Made by a program: the position numbers and the translations under genes | NCBI GenBank assembly: GCA_016584305.1 | Contig: JACEEZ010011597.1 | Location: 125,001 to 189,000, forward strand | Length of the DNA stretch: 64,000 nucleotides | DNA from: Chionoecetes opilio | Lineage: Eukaryota; Arthropoda; Malacostraca; Decapoda; Majidae | Direction: 5' to 3' | The notes under the pieces: model-generated | Seen by the model: only the letters and a program-made list of their open reading frames with translations | What the model was told of the DNA's origin: nothing | Database searches by the model: none | Part shown: positions 37,678 through 50,042 of the stretch, in pieces | Layout of the letters: each line of letters begins with the position of its first letter | How positions within the stretch are numbered: the stretch's first letter is position 1

Positions 37678-38326
37678 TGATATACAGCCACAACGTCATC
37701 TCTAATTGTCAAATACTAATAATTGACAGAATCAGCATCATCGGTAGAATATCTTCTTGTAGCTTCAATATGCTCCTGCAAGTATTATGCGAGTAGAGTA
37801 AATAAATGTCGCATTTAAAAAAAAATGGGGGTAAGGGGAAATTTTGTTCTCATAACTGAAAGATCAGAACATCGTAATTCTACTTGAATATCTTCATCTA
37901 TCTGTTCCCATTATAAAGAATAAAAAATTAAAAAAAATCCAGTCAAATGTTATTTCGCCGAATCAATTTACAAAGGGTTTAAAAATCACCCAAAAAAATG
38001 CAAAAAAAATCATAAAATAAAAACCAAAAGCATGATTGAGCTTGAAACTTGGGTGTGAACAAAACTAAGAACGTCCAATTACTGAGTAAAAATATCAGCC
38101 ACTTTCGGCTGTAACGAAAATTAACTTGGACGATCCCCATAACCAGAGGTCTGCAACCCAGAATTCGAGAAGAGCCAGTTTCTTCAAACTTGGCAGAAAA
38201 GCATTGCTGATGGAGCCGCAGTGTAAATTATGAATTAAAATTATGAAACAATAAAATGTTCCTCCTCCATAATACCATATGGGAGTTAAATATACCTTCA
38301 GACAAAATAATCAAATACACTTTGAT
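37678..38326. other. AT-rich intron sequence
   Basis: No recognised element before the AAT repeat. Confidence 0.5.
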
Positions 38327-38330
38327 AATG

Positions 38331-38404
<74 letters not shown>
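38327..38404. repeat. (AAT)n microsatellite
   Basis: About 26 AAT units; the poly-Asn reading frame is an artefact. Confidence 0.97.
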
Positions 38405-38406
38405 TA

Positions 38407-39259
38407 CTGTATTTTATGGCTTATAAGATGCACTTTTTCCCCAAAAAAATACCCTGAAAAATACTCGTGCGTCTTCCAAGACGAATGTTGTAGGAGGTTA
38501 GCTTAGGTAGCTATTCAGTTCAGCCCCTTATATGATGTAATTTCAAAACTTATCTGTTACAAGTATTTTGAATACCATAAGACATTCAAATCAATTAATC
38601 TGTCTTCACGCTGTGATGTTTACTAAGGTACTGGTGGGAGCTGCTCCGCCTCGGCAGATTGGCGCCAACACCCATTCCGTGTATAAGGAACTTTGTATGT
38701 TACGTTAGATGAAAGTTTTTATACTCGTGTACATGCAGCAATCACAAATACTACACGCATACAGAAAAATTCAAACAATACGTGGTGAGGCACAGGAGGC
38801 AGGCAACGTAGTAAGTCACGGGAGGACGTGAGAGGTGTGTACACTCAGGACGACGAAGCCAGACTGATTGGTGCGCCAGGCAGGCAGCTGCGCACTGCCG
38901 CGGTCGGCTTTGTTTTCACTCCCGCCGTCCGACCTGCGTGTACATGTTCAGCCAGCCAACATGTATCATTTACCACCAGGCTGTCACACGTATCACAAGC
39001 TCTTTTCAGTCCTGGAAATTATCACCCATGGCGAATTAATCAAAAAGATTTACTTAGAATATCGCATACAAGCTAGAAAATAAAAATGGCTGATGAGCAG
39101 TGCTTCATGAAGATAATGAATAGTGAGTGTGTTCTTGTGTGAAAATGATTGAAATGAAAATGTTTTGGTGGTCTGTTTTTTTTCTTTTTCTTAGAAATTT
39201 CTTTCCAAAATCAGGGTGCGTCTTCCAAGATGCAGCATATTATAAGCCGTAAAATACGG
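38407..39259. mobile_element. TA-flanked DNA element, type P9-like, 853 bp
   Basis: The ends CTGTATTTTATGGCTTATAA and CCGTATTTTACGGCTTATAA (right end read inward) are near mirror images with TA borders. GATGCAC on the left faces its mirror at 39215-39235. Nonautonomous. Confidence 0.8.
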
Positions 39260-40042
39260 TAGCTACAAGAATTAATTCCAATATTTTCCTGGAGACCTAG
39301 GACCTAGGTCACATACAATATTGTACTGCGGCTATCTATGCCAGTATTTTATCTCTTATTTTTTTCTTTATGATAATTTGGACATTTTTAAGTAGGTGGC
39401 AGGAGCCACACAGGACTCTTGAAAGAGCCGCATGCAGCTCCGGAGCCGCAGGTTGCCGACCGCTGCCTTAAACCCTTACACGGCGGGTGACTTTTCACCT
39501 CGCCGTGCACACCAGCTGGGCAAATTTGCTCTAAATCGCTTGTATTCTACCAATAATTTAATAAAAAACTGCAGAAGCTATCAAGAAACAAAGGAAATAA
39601 TCTTTCAGTTTTATCTCTCGTCTATGTTATGTAATATCAACTTGCTCTCTTAAGGGGAGCGTCACACCATTTCTTAATTATCAGTGTATTGTCATGATTT
39701 TTTTAATGTCAAAAGTATGCTAATGTCAAAATAATCGTAGCTCATTTTCAGATCCATAGCTCAACACATAACTGGAAAAAAAAATCTACTTAAAAAAATA
39801 TAAATTACTCTTAATAACATTCTTATCCAATGACTTGCACTGATGAAAAAAATTCCAAATATGCATTACAAAATAATTGGTCTTTTAAGAATTTTGAATT
39901 TCATTCTGCTTAAGTGTTAATAATTTTTTTTCTTTCTTTGGTTCTCGTGAATGTATTTGCTTATCTTTGCAATTATTTACCCAAATTGAAAAAAAACATA
40001 AGATCAGAAAATCACATCTTCATTTCTCTTTCCAATGATATA
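39260..40042. other. AT-rich intron sequence with a dispersed repeat
   Basis: 39720-40040 resembles 23105-23460 (TTTTCAGATCCATAGCT, then TATCCAATGACTTGCA against TATCCAATGACTAGCA). The repeat is unclassified. Confidence 0.5.
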
Positions 40043-40329
40043 CAGGGAGGTCCCGTTATACGAGCATTCGATATACGAGAATCCGGTGATACGAGATGTG
40101 TAAATTAGGGTCTATTTTCAATATACGAGATCAAAAATCCAATGTTACGACATTCAAACTGGGGTGAGTAAAATTACCGAGTTATTTACTAAAGTAAATT
40201 ACAAGTTATTTACTAAAATTATAAACATTTACTGACTACATACAGTAAAAGCCTTATAACTCGGCACTGTATAACTCGGAATTTGATATAACTCAGCATG
40301 GCAGAGGCAAAGTTTTTTCTTTACTTTTT

Positions 40330-41024
40330 TTTTTTTTTTTTTAATTATTATTATTATTTTTTTTTTTTTCTTACACACCTATGCCTATAGCGCGTGTAGG
40401 CAGTGAGCTACAGGGGTGGGATGGTAGGCCCTGGAGGCTCACTCGAGGGCTGTGATGGTTGGCCCTCGCCCGTGGTGGCGCAGGCAGGATTGTTATAGTG
40501 ACGCCCAGGGCCGGATCAAGCGCTGTGGGGGCCCTGGGGCTCAGCTTTTGTGGGGGCCCTATATGCGCACGAAAATTAAGCACTTTTGTGGGTATTTTGA
40601 TGCCTATGTTTGACAAAGAATTGTTAATGCATAGACTGGTATTCAGAGATAAAGGATGAATCAGAGACAGACAAATATGTTTTGGTTTTGTAACTTGCCA
40701 ATGTTTTTAATATTACTGCTTAAAGCTAATATACATATGGTGGGGGCCCTTTTGGTGGGGACCCTGGGGCTAGAGCCCCGGTAGCCCCCCCTTAATCCGG
40801 CCCTGGACTGACGCCTGTGATTAGAGGCTCATGCCGCCCCCTGTGTCCTCCCATGCACTCGCAGTTGAAGGTGGAGTTAATGGAAAGGGCCTGTGGGTGT
40901 TCTTAGGCCACTCGACGGTGCAGAAAGATTTCAAGTGGATTTATGGGTCTCACTCGGGATCAAACTCAGGTCTTCGAGAACGCCACTCGGTGACGCTAAC
41001 CACTCTGCTACCGCTTCACCTAAA
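40330..41024 (-). mobile_element. SINE S1 interrupted by a hAT-like MITE
   Basis: T-rich tail at 40330-40370, S1 body, then the tRNA-like head at about 40960-41020 (B box complement GGATCAAACTC). The insert 40506-40805 splits it. The P3 copy at 49116 carries the same SINE at the same place without the insert. Confidence 0.85.
40506..40805. mobile_element. hAT-like MITE, 300 bp
   Basis: Ends CAGGGCCGGATCAAG and CTTAATCCGGCCCTG. The host word TGACGCC is present on both sides, consistent with a short target duplication. The undisturbed site is seen in the SINE copy at 49328-49335. Confidence 0.8.
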
Positions 41025-41697
41025 CTGCATCTCATGGTTTTCACTCGGCATATCATGCCCTCACAACCTCTTGTGTGAACATGTAAACAGAAAGTCGGCA
41101 AAAAATAATGTATCTCGGCATATTGATGTTATAACTGCATCTCTTCGCTTACACTCGGCATATCGTCAGTCGCATAAAGTCGTATTTTTGTCCTTCTGAT
41201 CTTTTCCTGCAGGCTCAGGCTCTTCAATTTCATTCCCTTCGTGCTGGAGACACCCTTGCGTGATGGAGCTGACATCTTGAAATACAGTACTGTATGATGT
41301 AATCCCAAAACACATAAAATAGGTGGCAAAGTAAAGCAAAGGTCGGGAACGAGCATGTAGGCTGTCAGCTGCTGAGCCGTGTTTATGTCGTCAAAGCACC
41401 GTCTTGGATACGAATTCCGTTTTTTGTCGAAATTGAAAAAGGATTGGTTTCTGCTTCAAAAACACAACAAGCTTGGTAGGAGCCAAAATAATAATCAATG
41501 CAAAACATTGCAAAAAATATCACAAAGTAGTATAACACACATTTCAGGAAGTGTTATTGGATTGGGCTTCGTAATCCAAGACGGTGCTTGGACAACAAAA
41601 ACATGGTGCAGCCTACGCACTGGTTCCTGACCTTTGCTTTAATTTGCCACCTATTTTACGTGTTTTGGGATTACATCATACAGTACTGTATATCAAG

Positions 41698-41877
41698 ATG
41701 TCAGCTCCATCACGCAAGGGTGTCTCCAGCAGGAAGGGAATGAAATTGAAGAGCCTGAGGCCCTGAGCCTGCAGGAAAAGGTGAAAGTGCTGGCAAGGAT
41801 GGATGCAGGTGCGTCCATGCGTGCTATTTGTGCTGAGTTTGATATCAAATCCAGCACATTCCATTCTACCCGTTCAC
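41698..41877 (+). pseudogene. N-terminal fragment of a Tigger-type transposase
   Basis: Reads MSAPSRKGVSSRKGMKLKSL, a stop and frame slip near 41760, then LQEKVKVLARMDAGASMRAI and CAEFDIKSSTF. This looks like the CENP-B/pogo N-terminal helix-turn-helix that binds element ends. A second, inverted copy of its first 30 codons starts at 41275 on the minus strand. No DDE catalytic part remains, so the element cannot move by itself. Family assignment is from recall of Tigger transposases. Confidence 0.75.
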
Positions 41878-41926
41878 TGGTAAGTGTAGTTTTTATGCTT
41901 TTACAGTACTGTATTTACTTTTTTTT

Positions 41927-41958
<32 letters not shown>

Positions 41959-43545
41959 TTTTCCCCCCCATATCAGAGGAGGACATTGCATAACTCGGCA
42001 CATTGAATAACTCGGCAAGGGCCAGAGCCCCTATCGTGCCGAGTTATAAGGCTTTTACTGTATATGATTTTACCTAAGGTTGTACGATATAATCAATCTG
42101 AAAATAACGTGCAGACTGGCCAACGACTGCTCGAGACTGGTATTAGCAGAGGTAGGAAGTCTCCAGGCTCGTTTATTATTGTTTGGTATGCTATGAAATA
42201 TCATTTCTCTAGGTGAATGTAGACATATGATTGCATTTGGATGGATATCATTCATATATATGAGTAAAGAGATGAAATACAAGCAAGGGACTCATCCACG
42301 TCTGGCAGCGCGGCCTTTGGCAGCAGCAGCAGCAGCATGAGCCGGCCCATGAAGCCCGTGAGGTGGATATCAACACCATTAGACCAAGGGAGATAGATGT
42401 CTTTGGTAATATTTAGTAGGGGAGCGAGAACCCCTTGAGGAATCCTATGATCCCTGGTGATATCCTATGGTGCTATCACAGGCGTGGGAACTGACTGTCT
42501 TCAGGAAGGCACAGGTGAGGCGGATAATGGCAGGTTTTTACTCAAAATTTTTGAGTGGCGGCGCCGCTGGAGCCGCCACGGTAGGTTTGGGCAGGATTAA
42601 ACGTCTTATTACTCGTTATTATACAACTTAGTGATTATGGTGAGATGTTATATACACGTGTCATTATCTATATCAATGTAGCACCGTGTTTCACCTTAAA
42701 TAAGGGTGATTTAAAGATGTTATGATGAGGCGCGACTGGCGGGGCAGAGTGATGGAGAAAAATTCTTGCCGCGGGGCCGCCCCATGACACGAATATTCAC
42801 TATTTCAACCCACATACACACCTTCTACCACCAAAACACTAGCAACACAGGCTCCTTACTTATATATCTTACTATCTGATACATTAAAACTCCTTAAAAC
42901 GCAAGCATTCCAAATGAAACGAGAATTAGTTTGAGATGACGGGGACAGAAGGCAGAGAGAGGCAGTCTGGCATGCCATTCTTGCCCGGAAATATGTCTCG
43001 CTGACTTGTGAATGGACGAGAAGTTTTAAAAACAGTTTATTATTGGCTGGTGACTGATGATGAGCTTGATGACATCATTTATGTTTTATGTTTAATTAAT
43101 GTGCAGTTATGTTATTTTGTGTGCTATTTTCTCTTTCAGAATGGTTTTTCTACAGAATAGGTAGTACAGTGTGGGTAATATAGACGCTGTGTGTTTGTTG
43201 TGTTTGCTATAGTTTATTTTAGCTTGAAAAACATGTATTTTTTTTTTTTTTTTTAATTGATGGGGTCCTGGAACCAAACCTATATTTTACCATTAGTTAT
43301 GTGTTTCATCATACGAGATTTCGCTTTACGAGTATGCCAGGTGGAACCTAACTGCTCGTATCATCGGGACCTCCCTGTATTGTATATTAAATTCGGTACA
43401 AATGTGGCTAAGTTATTAAAGAAAAAATGGAAAAAAGCAAGTTTTTCAGTATCGAGGTATAAAGGCATGTGGTTTAAAACTGTCTTGTCAGTGGGAGCGG
43501 AAGCCGTGAATGTTCCATTGAAGAACAGACAGTATGTAGAGGTCA

Positions 43546-45670
43546 GCGGGTGATGCTAGTTGGAATGGTAGCGTCCGGAGTAGAGGGGTTAGCAGGATCA
43601 GGGGTATCAGATGGGGGATCAAGTGTAGTAGGTGAAGTAGTACACGTAATAGGATCAGGGGGCCGAGGGGTCAGGGATGGGGATTGTTGAGACAAAAGGG
43701 AGTCGTGTGTACTGCCAGGAGGGAGGGGTAAGTTAAGAAGACTCAACAGCGGGACGGTGAGAGGAAGTAGAAGATGGGGGAGAGGACATAGGTTGCTGCT
43801 CAGAGGGAAGGGGAGAAGGGTGGAGTGGGGAGAATGATAGAGAAGGCGGGCAAGAGGAGGAACAGGGGGGAAGCTGGGAGGCAGAAGGAGGAAGAGGGGT
43901 AGGCGGAAGGTGGGAGGGAAGAGGATGTATCTCAGCTGAGACTTTGAGAGTTGAGAAAGGTGGGGATGATGAGGCGGTTTGTGAAGAGGGCAGAGGGGTT
44001 ATGTCTTCAGGCTGAGCGAGGTACTCCTCGATCATAGCTATGGTCTCAACAGGAGAGTCAGGAGGGAAGACCTGGGAAGCACAGGGTTTCTTAGTAGGAG
44101 GAGACGTAGAAAGTGGGGTGTGAGGAGCTGAGGAGGAGGGAGAGATAGTGGATGGTCTTGGGGGGGGAGGAAGGGGAAGAACGTTTAGGTCACCTGACAA
44201 GAGGAGGCTGAAGGGTGCGTTGAGGAAGGGATGTGGGGATCGAGGAAGGAGTAGAGGTTGGAGTATCTGGACTAAGGATGGAAAAAGGGTTAGCTACGGA
44301 GAAAGAGGGGAGAACAGAAGGAGCAAAGGAGGGAAGAGGAGTGGGAGGACGAGGAACAGGGACAGAGAGGGTAGGAGAGGTTGTGGTAGGGGGATTCGGA
44401 AAAGAGAGATTGGAAATATGCTGGGAGACGGGGTAGGCGAAAAGCCATTGCGGCGAGCTTATTCGCGGGCTTCCCATAGAGTTAAGCCCTTCTTAAATCT
44501 GATGGACGCCACTTCCGATTTAAAGTAGTAGACAGGGCAACCCCGGTAGAAGACATTGTGGGAACAACCACAGTTAGCACAAGTGGGAGACGTTACAGGA
44601 CACGTGGAACAAGCATGGCCAGACTGAGCATAAAGAGGGCAGCAGGTAAGGCAGTGCTTGGCAGGATGGCCAAAACGTCAGCAGGACTGGCACTGGCGAG
44701 GAGTAGGGCGGTAAGGTTTAACAGAGTAGTTGACCCAGGCAACATAAATGCTATCAGGGAGATCTTGCCTTTTGAAAGTGACTTTGGCAATGCTGGTAGG
44801 GGACTTACGGTGGCCCTGGGGTGGGATGGTGTAGAAGTAAATTGCAACGCCATCATAATCCTCTGCCAAAAGGTCAAAGAGGACATCTGCGCATTTGGAC
44901 CATTCGGTGTTATCGACTGGGCAAGAACACGGGGGAATGGAAACTGTTCCAGTGCAGGTGTTAAGAGATGTCTCAGGCATGATGCAGAAGGGGTTGCCGT
45001 CGAGGTCTTTAAGGTTGAGCAGTGCATTAGCTTGGGCCTCGGTGTCAACAGTCACAAGGCGGGACCGGTCGGGGCAGGTACGGAATGCAACCTTGCCAAC
45101 TTGCCATTGGAAGCGTGCCATGAAACGTAGGGCATTAGCAGAGTAAGGGGCGGTGCAAGGGACGATGAAGAAATGGTCCCATTTTGCAGGACCAAAAAGA
45201 GTGTCGAAGGAGGGTTGAAGGAGATAAGTAGATGTGTGTGGGCGTGAGGAAGAGGTGACCGTGCGGACTGTAGGTCTCCCGGGGGGAGAAGGGTTGTAGG
45301 GTGCAAGAGTAGCTACACAGAATGAGGAAGAGGGCAAAGAAGGTTGGGGAGGAGGAAGGGTAGAGGAAGGATCTGGAGGAGAAGCAGGGAGGTAAGGATG
45401 GAGAAGGTATGGAAGTGGTAGTGAAGAAGAGTAGAGAAGGTAGTGGGGTTATGGGCAGGAGTGTCGCCTGGTGCTGAGGATCAATTTTTTATCTGGCTAG
45501 GAGGTTCAGGAGCACTAAGTGCCTCTGAGGGTCGAGTTTGGGGAACGGGCATAGCAGTATTCCGGGCCGGAATCAAAAGAGGAGCAGGAGTCGGTAAACC
45601 AGGGAGGGTCATTTGATAGAGGGGCTGGCCCTAAATCCCCTGCAGAGTGAAGGTTATCATCATTGGCCAT
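43546..45670 (-). pseudogene. LINE ORF1 (gag-like, CCHC knuckles), decayed
   Basis: A minus-strand start at 45670 gives MANDDNLHSAGDLG and stops after about 50 codons. The next frame (45337-44678) encodes a folded-looking domain (WDHFFIVPCTAPYSANALRF, then FDLLAEDYDGVAIYFYTIPP) and ends CQSC. Zinc-knuckle sequence continues in-line after a stop: RFGHPAKHC and CANCGCSHNVFYRGCPVY near 44530-44680. The last part (44477-43546) is Pro/Ser-rich. This matches ORF1 of Jockey/I-type LINEs. 45671-46130 is probably its 5' UTR. Confidence 0.75.
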
Positions 45671-46189
45671 GGTGAGCCTGGGGTAAAGAGGGGAAATAAA
45701 CAGTTAGCCCCTCATGACCCCCATGAGGGGTAAGGGCAGTGGCACCGATGGTAAACCGTGCCCATGACACCCTGAGGCCGTTTAGGACTGGCCCGAAACC
45801 AGTCTCATATCCCATCAGCACGGCTCTCACACCTTAGGAAGAAAGGGGAATAGGAGGAGGGATAAGCGTAGAGGTAGAGGGAAGTAGGGGAAAAAGAAGG
45901 AAGACAGGAAAGGCCAGGCAAAATTCGTCAGACCGAGGACAGAGGCCCGAATCCAAGGGAGCGACCAGGAGGTCGTCCCCCGGGCATTGGGCCCCAGTCC
46001 CCCGGCCCGAAGCCCCCCCACAATCACAGCGGGACTGGGAACGTGGGGGTTGGCAAAGACTGAGAAAGGCAGCACGTTGTGACTCAATGACTCAATAGAA
46101 ACGTTGGTGCTCAATGTCGCACTTTCCTCTCCATTCCCACCCACCTCTCTACCTTGCTCTCATATTTCAGCATTCACAAATACTCACAA

Positions 46190-46540
46190 ACATTCCATTC
46201 TCTTCAAAGAGAAGAGAAAGAGGAGACTTAATAACAATTTTTAAGCTGATAACTAAGATGGAAGAAACAGACAATGAGAGACTACTGACTCGGAAACAAA
46301 GAGAAGGTCGATACACAAGAGGACATACAAAACAACTAGGAAAAGGGAGATGCCTGAACAACATAAAGAAGTACAGCTTCCCTCATAGAAATATAGAAGT
46401 TTGGAATGGACTAAACGAGGAAGTGATATCGGCACATAATGTGCACCAATTGAAAGAAAGACTGTATAAATGTAGATACGGAGACGGGACCACACGAGTG
46501 TAGCTTAAGTCCTATAAAACACAAATAGGTAAATACAAGC
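46190..46540 (+). mobile_element. LINE 3' end (family L-A) with intact C-terminal frame
   Basis: The plus strand is open from about 46195 to the stop at 46503: KRRERGDLITIFKLITKMEE, then RGHTKQLGKGRCLNNIKKYS and YGDGTTRV. This is the C-terminus of the same LINE seen on the minus strand at 12.6-22 kb. It ends with CACAAATAGGTAAATACAAG. Confidence 0.8.
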
Positions 46541-48565
46541 TGCTTGAAATTATGTGTATATTCTTATAAGACATATGTACTGTACTAACTACTAAGATTT
46601 ACAGAAATATTACGATAGAATGACATTAAACAAATAAGGAAGGGAATGTTTATAGTACATATTTTATTCGGACTACATCAAATGGTCTCTAGTCGTTTTT
46701 TTAATTTTTTTTTATTGTCTTATGTTCAACTACAACCAATAACGAAGCCATTGACATATACATAAGGGTGAAAACATACTATGAGGGTAAAAACTGACGG
46801 AGAAACTCAATATTTCGGCACTCGGAGGCTTGAGCTGGCCAAAATGAGAGGTGCTGCAATGACTGAGGCTCTGTTAGACACCCTCCCGGGGCTCCGTGTT
46901 CCAGGAGCTCCCACTACCTACTAAATGGTGCAAAACGATATGTGGGCAGCTGCCCGGCAGTATATCACATTAAACTGACATTTCACTTGTAAATACAACA
47001 GCGGCTATTCAACACGATGGTAGGAGACTGGGGAGAGGCGGTGTGGTGGGAATGGTGGACGCCAATGACTTCACACACTCGGCCAAGGTGGCGGCTGATT
47101 TGAACCGCGCGTCCGGGGTTTCGTTTAGATTTGAAACAACCTGGCGACAATGAGACCCTTTCCTAGAGTGACTAATATCACTCCAGGTGGACCAGGGGAC
47201 CAGGTGTGCCTGAGTTACTGCAAACATTCATTATAACCAAAGAAATAAAAATGGAACCTATTTTCTGGACCTTCATAAGATTTACTGACATAATACTTAG
47301 TCAAACTAAAAAAAAAAGTTCACGGCTCGTTTCTGAAAAAGGAAAGTTATTCTAATACAATTTCTTTCACCTTCATCAGTTTTTATCTGATCTATACATG
47401 TGAGGTATCAATGGATAGCTGGATAAAAAACGAAGAAAACTATGGTTGACTTTTTTGTCTCTGTCAATTAGAAACATGGCACTAGTGTTTCAAACTAAAT
47501 TTTGGGGAAATGTTTTCTATATTTAAAAAAAGAAATTCTCGGTGATAGACAAAGTAAAACTACACCATATAATCTTTCGTTATAAGTAGAAGAGTCAATG
47601 GTTAAAAAATAAAAGAAATGCATCAATAATCCTAAAAGTTGAAAGCAATCTAAACCAGCCTAATTTTCCTCTTTTTTTTTCATTTTTTATATTTGGCCAA
47701 AAACTATTGGGCAGGTCTGAATGAAACTTATGTTTTAAAGTCTTTACTTAGCCCTAGATAACTCATACAATCTGCAGCAAGATCCAGCAGTAAACAAGAT
47801 TTAGTACGGGCGGTCCCTTTAAGAAGTGAGCAGCTCCCCAGCCCACAACCAAACTAAAGTTGCCATCCAACACAACCATTTAAATGCAAACGCATAATAT
47901 GAAATAATAATTATGAATAAACAAAATAGAAAATTACATTATGTGATACTTATTGAGATCTACCTTATGTTAAATCAGTAAAAGTCCCATAAGAATGTCT
48001 GAGAATAAATGATGGCTTTCATATTCTTCAAGTTTGAAGTTAAATATAATAACAAATTAAAATGAGCATGGAAATCAAGGTGCAGAAAGAGTGACTCAAC
48101 TTAAGAAAGTGATATGTATGGCTGAAATTGATAGTGAGGAGTTTTGTGGTTATCATAACAAATGAAAAATAAGGTAGGTATTTCTCAAACTTCTTGTTTC
48201 ATTATGTTAGAAATATTGTTTTCTGAATTTTAGGTCTGAAAAATTTGGAGCGTCATATACACAAAAATGCGGAAGACTTGCTATGTCATCAGCATGTCAT
48301 CATATATGCCTAGAATCTGCCAAGAAACGAAAGAGTCTCTGGAAATGTATCATTGCCTACCATCACCAAGTTTTCAGATGCAAGTTGCTGACCCTGGCAA
48401 AGATTTGTCAAAATTTTGCCTGTCTAAACTTGCATTTATTCTAGCCTCATGTGCCATACTCTCTCATCTCTTTCTGCTTCATAGCATTTCCATTCCTGTT
48501 CATAACAGGTATATATTTATAATATGTATATTGAACTCTACTCATACCATACAATTATAAAGGCA
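46541..48565 (+). other. AT-rich intron sequence before CUB-d
   Basis: Two open frames (46800-47227 region and 48267-48560) show no domain, splice context or codon bias that I would trust. No element is recognised. Confidence 0.45.
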
Positions 48566-48757
48566 GAGATGGGGACAACCCGCTACCCTGTGACATCCGG
48601 TTTACCACAGTTACTTACCCCAGGTACCCATTTATCGACCAACCCCGAAAGGAAGGATTAATAGCTTGGCGGGCTGCGCACCGACTGCCCAGACTGGGAT
48701 TCGAACCCGGGCCCGCGGACTTTTAGATAGGCGCGCTAGCCACTACACCATGTAGGA
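48566..48757 (-). mobile_element. tRNA-derived SINE (S2)
   Basis: The reverse complement starts CATGGTGTAGTGGCTAGCGC (A box) and contains GGGTTCGAATCCC (B box at about 48699-48711), then the body with CCTTCCTTTCGGGG. A second copy is at 57580-57885. It is not a real tRNA: the anticodon stem is not well formed and no 3' acceptor pairing is seen. Confidence 0.8.
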
Positions 48758-48858
48758 GCATACAATTATAGATGCAGTGAAAATAATGCCAACTTAGTGC
48801 TAAAGTAATTCATTCTTTTCTCCTGTGTGTTACATCCTCATCTTTATCATTATTGCAG

Positions 48859-49047
48859 ACTGCGGTGGGAACATCACTAATGAAGAGTATGGGATCATCC
48901 GCTCCCCTCACTGGCCCAACAAATATGATGGCCCAGACCCTGACCGACAAGGAGGAGCATTTTCCTGCACTTGGTTCATCCATGTTCGGCCATACCACAA
49001 AGTATTACTATGGCTTCAGTCATTTTCCGTTGAGGGAAATCCAGCTG
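48859..49047 (+). CDS. Exon: N-terminal half of CUB domain d
   Basis: Acceptor ATTATTGCAG, donor GTGAGT, phases 1 and 1, 62 complete codons, no stop. It encodes DCGGNITNEEYGIIRSPHWP (first Cys, a possible N-glycosylation site NIT, the SPxxP motif), NKYDGPDPDRQGGAFSCTWF (second Cys) and IHVRPYHKVLLWLQSFSVEG. The last CUB before the LDLa usually has this CGG...RSP opening and CTW second Cys. G from the previous exon plus AC gives Asp at the junction. Confidence 0.95.
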
Positions 49048-49184
49048 GTGAGTTTTGGCACATAGGATGGTATAATACCTCTTGTAGGTTAGTGATTTTG
49101 GTGGATATATATATACAGTAAAACCCTTATAACTCGGCATTGTATAACTCGGAATTTGATATAACTCGGCAAGGAAAAGACAAA

Positions 49185-49541
49185 GGTTTTTTTTTTTGGT
49201 TTTTTTACATCTATGCCTATAGTGCCTGTAGGCAGTTTTCAGGGCTCAGATGGTAGGCACTGGAGGCTCACTTGAGGGCTGTGATGGTTTGCCCTCGCCC
49301 ATGGTGGCGCAGGCAGGATTTTTATAGTGACGCCTGTGATTAGAGGCTAATGCCGCCCCCTGTGTCCTCCGATGCATTCGCAGTCAGAGGTAGAGTTAAT
49401 GGACAGGGCATGTGGGTGTTTTTGGGCCACTCGATGGTGCAGAAAGATTTTAAGTGGATTTATGGGTCTCACTCGGGATCGAACTCGGGTCTTCGAGAAC
49501 GCCACCCAGTGACGCTAACCACTCTGCTACCGCCTCCCCTA
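49185..49541 (-). mobile_element. SINE S1 with tRNA head
   Basis: T-rich tail at 49185-49207; head at 49475-49540 with A box (complement of AGCAGAGTGGTTAGCGTC) and B box (GAGTTCGATCC complement). Shared position with the P3 copy at 40.4 kb. Confidence 0.85.
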
Positions 49542-50042
49542 AACTGCATCTCTTGGTTTTCACTCGGCATATCATGCCCTCACAACCTCTTGTGTGAACA
49601 TGTAAACAGAAAGTCGGCAAAAAATAATGTATCTCGGCATATTGCCGTTATAACTGCATCTCTTTGCTTACACTCGGCATATCCTCAGTCGCATAAGGTC
49701 GTATTTTTGTCCTTTTGACCTTTTCCTGCATGCTCAGGCTCTTCAATTTCATTCCCTTCCTGCTGGAGACACCCTTGCGTGATGGAGCTGACATTTTGAA
49801 ATACAGTACTGTATGATGTAATCCCAAAACACATAAAATAGGTGGCAAAGCCACTAGCGCGTAGGCTGAGCCGTGTTTTTGTCGTCCAAGCACCGTCTTG
49901 GATTACGAATCCAGTTTTTTGTCGCAATTGAAAAAGGATTGGTTTCTGCTTCAAAAAGCTTCAAACATGTTACAGCAAGGCTCCCCTCTCCTTGGATTAC
50001 ATGCCTGCTGCTACCCGTTCTTGTTTTTATGCTTTTACAGTA

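Larger units (their letters stand above)
40243..42060. mobile_element. Type P3 Tigger-like element nested in P2
   Basis: Inverted ends (CAGTAAAAGCCTTATAACTC and its mirror at 42041-42060) with TA duplications at 40241-40242 and 42061-42062. It holds a SINE (40330-41024) and an inverted duplication of the start of a Tigger-type transposase (41211-41350 against 41625-41772). Sister copy: 49116-51647. Confidence 0.9.
40043..43377. mobile_element. Type P2 Tigger-like element hosting a P3 insertion
   Basis: The left end CAGGGAGGTCCCGTTATACG and the right mirror end finish at 43377, with TA at both flanks. A P3 element occupies 40243-42060. The reverse-oriented P2 copy at 50043-51516 lacks that insertion and reads straight through the site. 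The internal segment at 42820-42870 is shared with P1, P5 and P7-type elements. Confidence 0.88.

Noticed and set aside
38279..38506. Poly-Asn protein
   Set aside because: Reading of an AAT microsatellite.
43733..44477. Pro/Ser-rich proteins on the minus strand as host genes
   Set aside because: They continue a decayed LINE ORF1 with CCHC knuckles just upstream.
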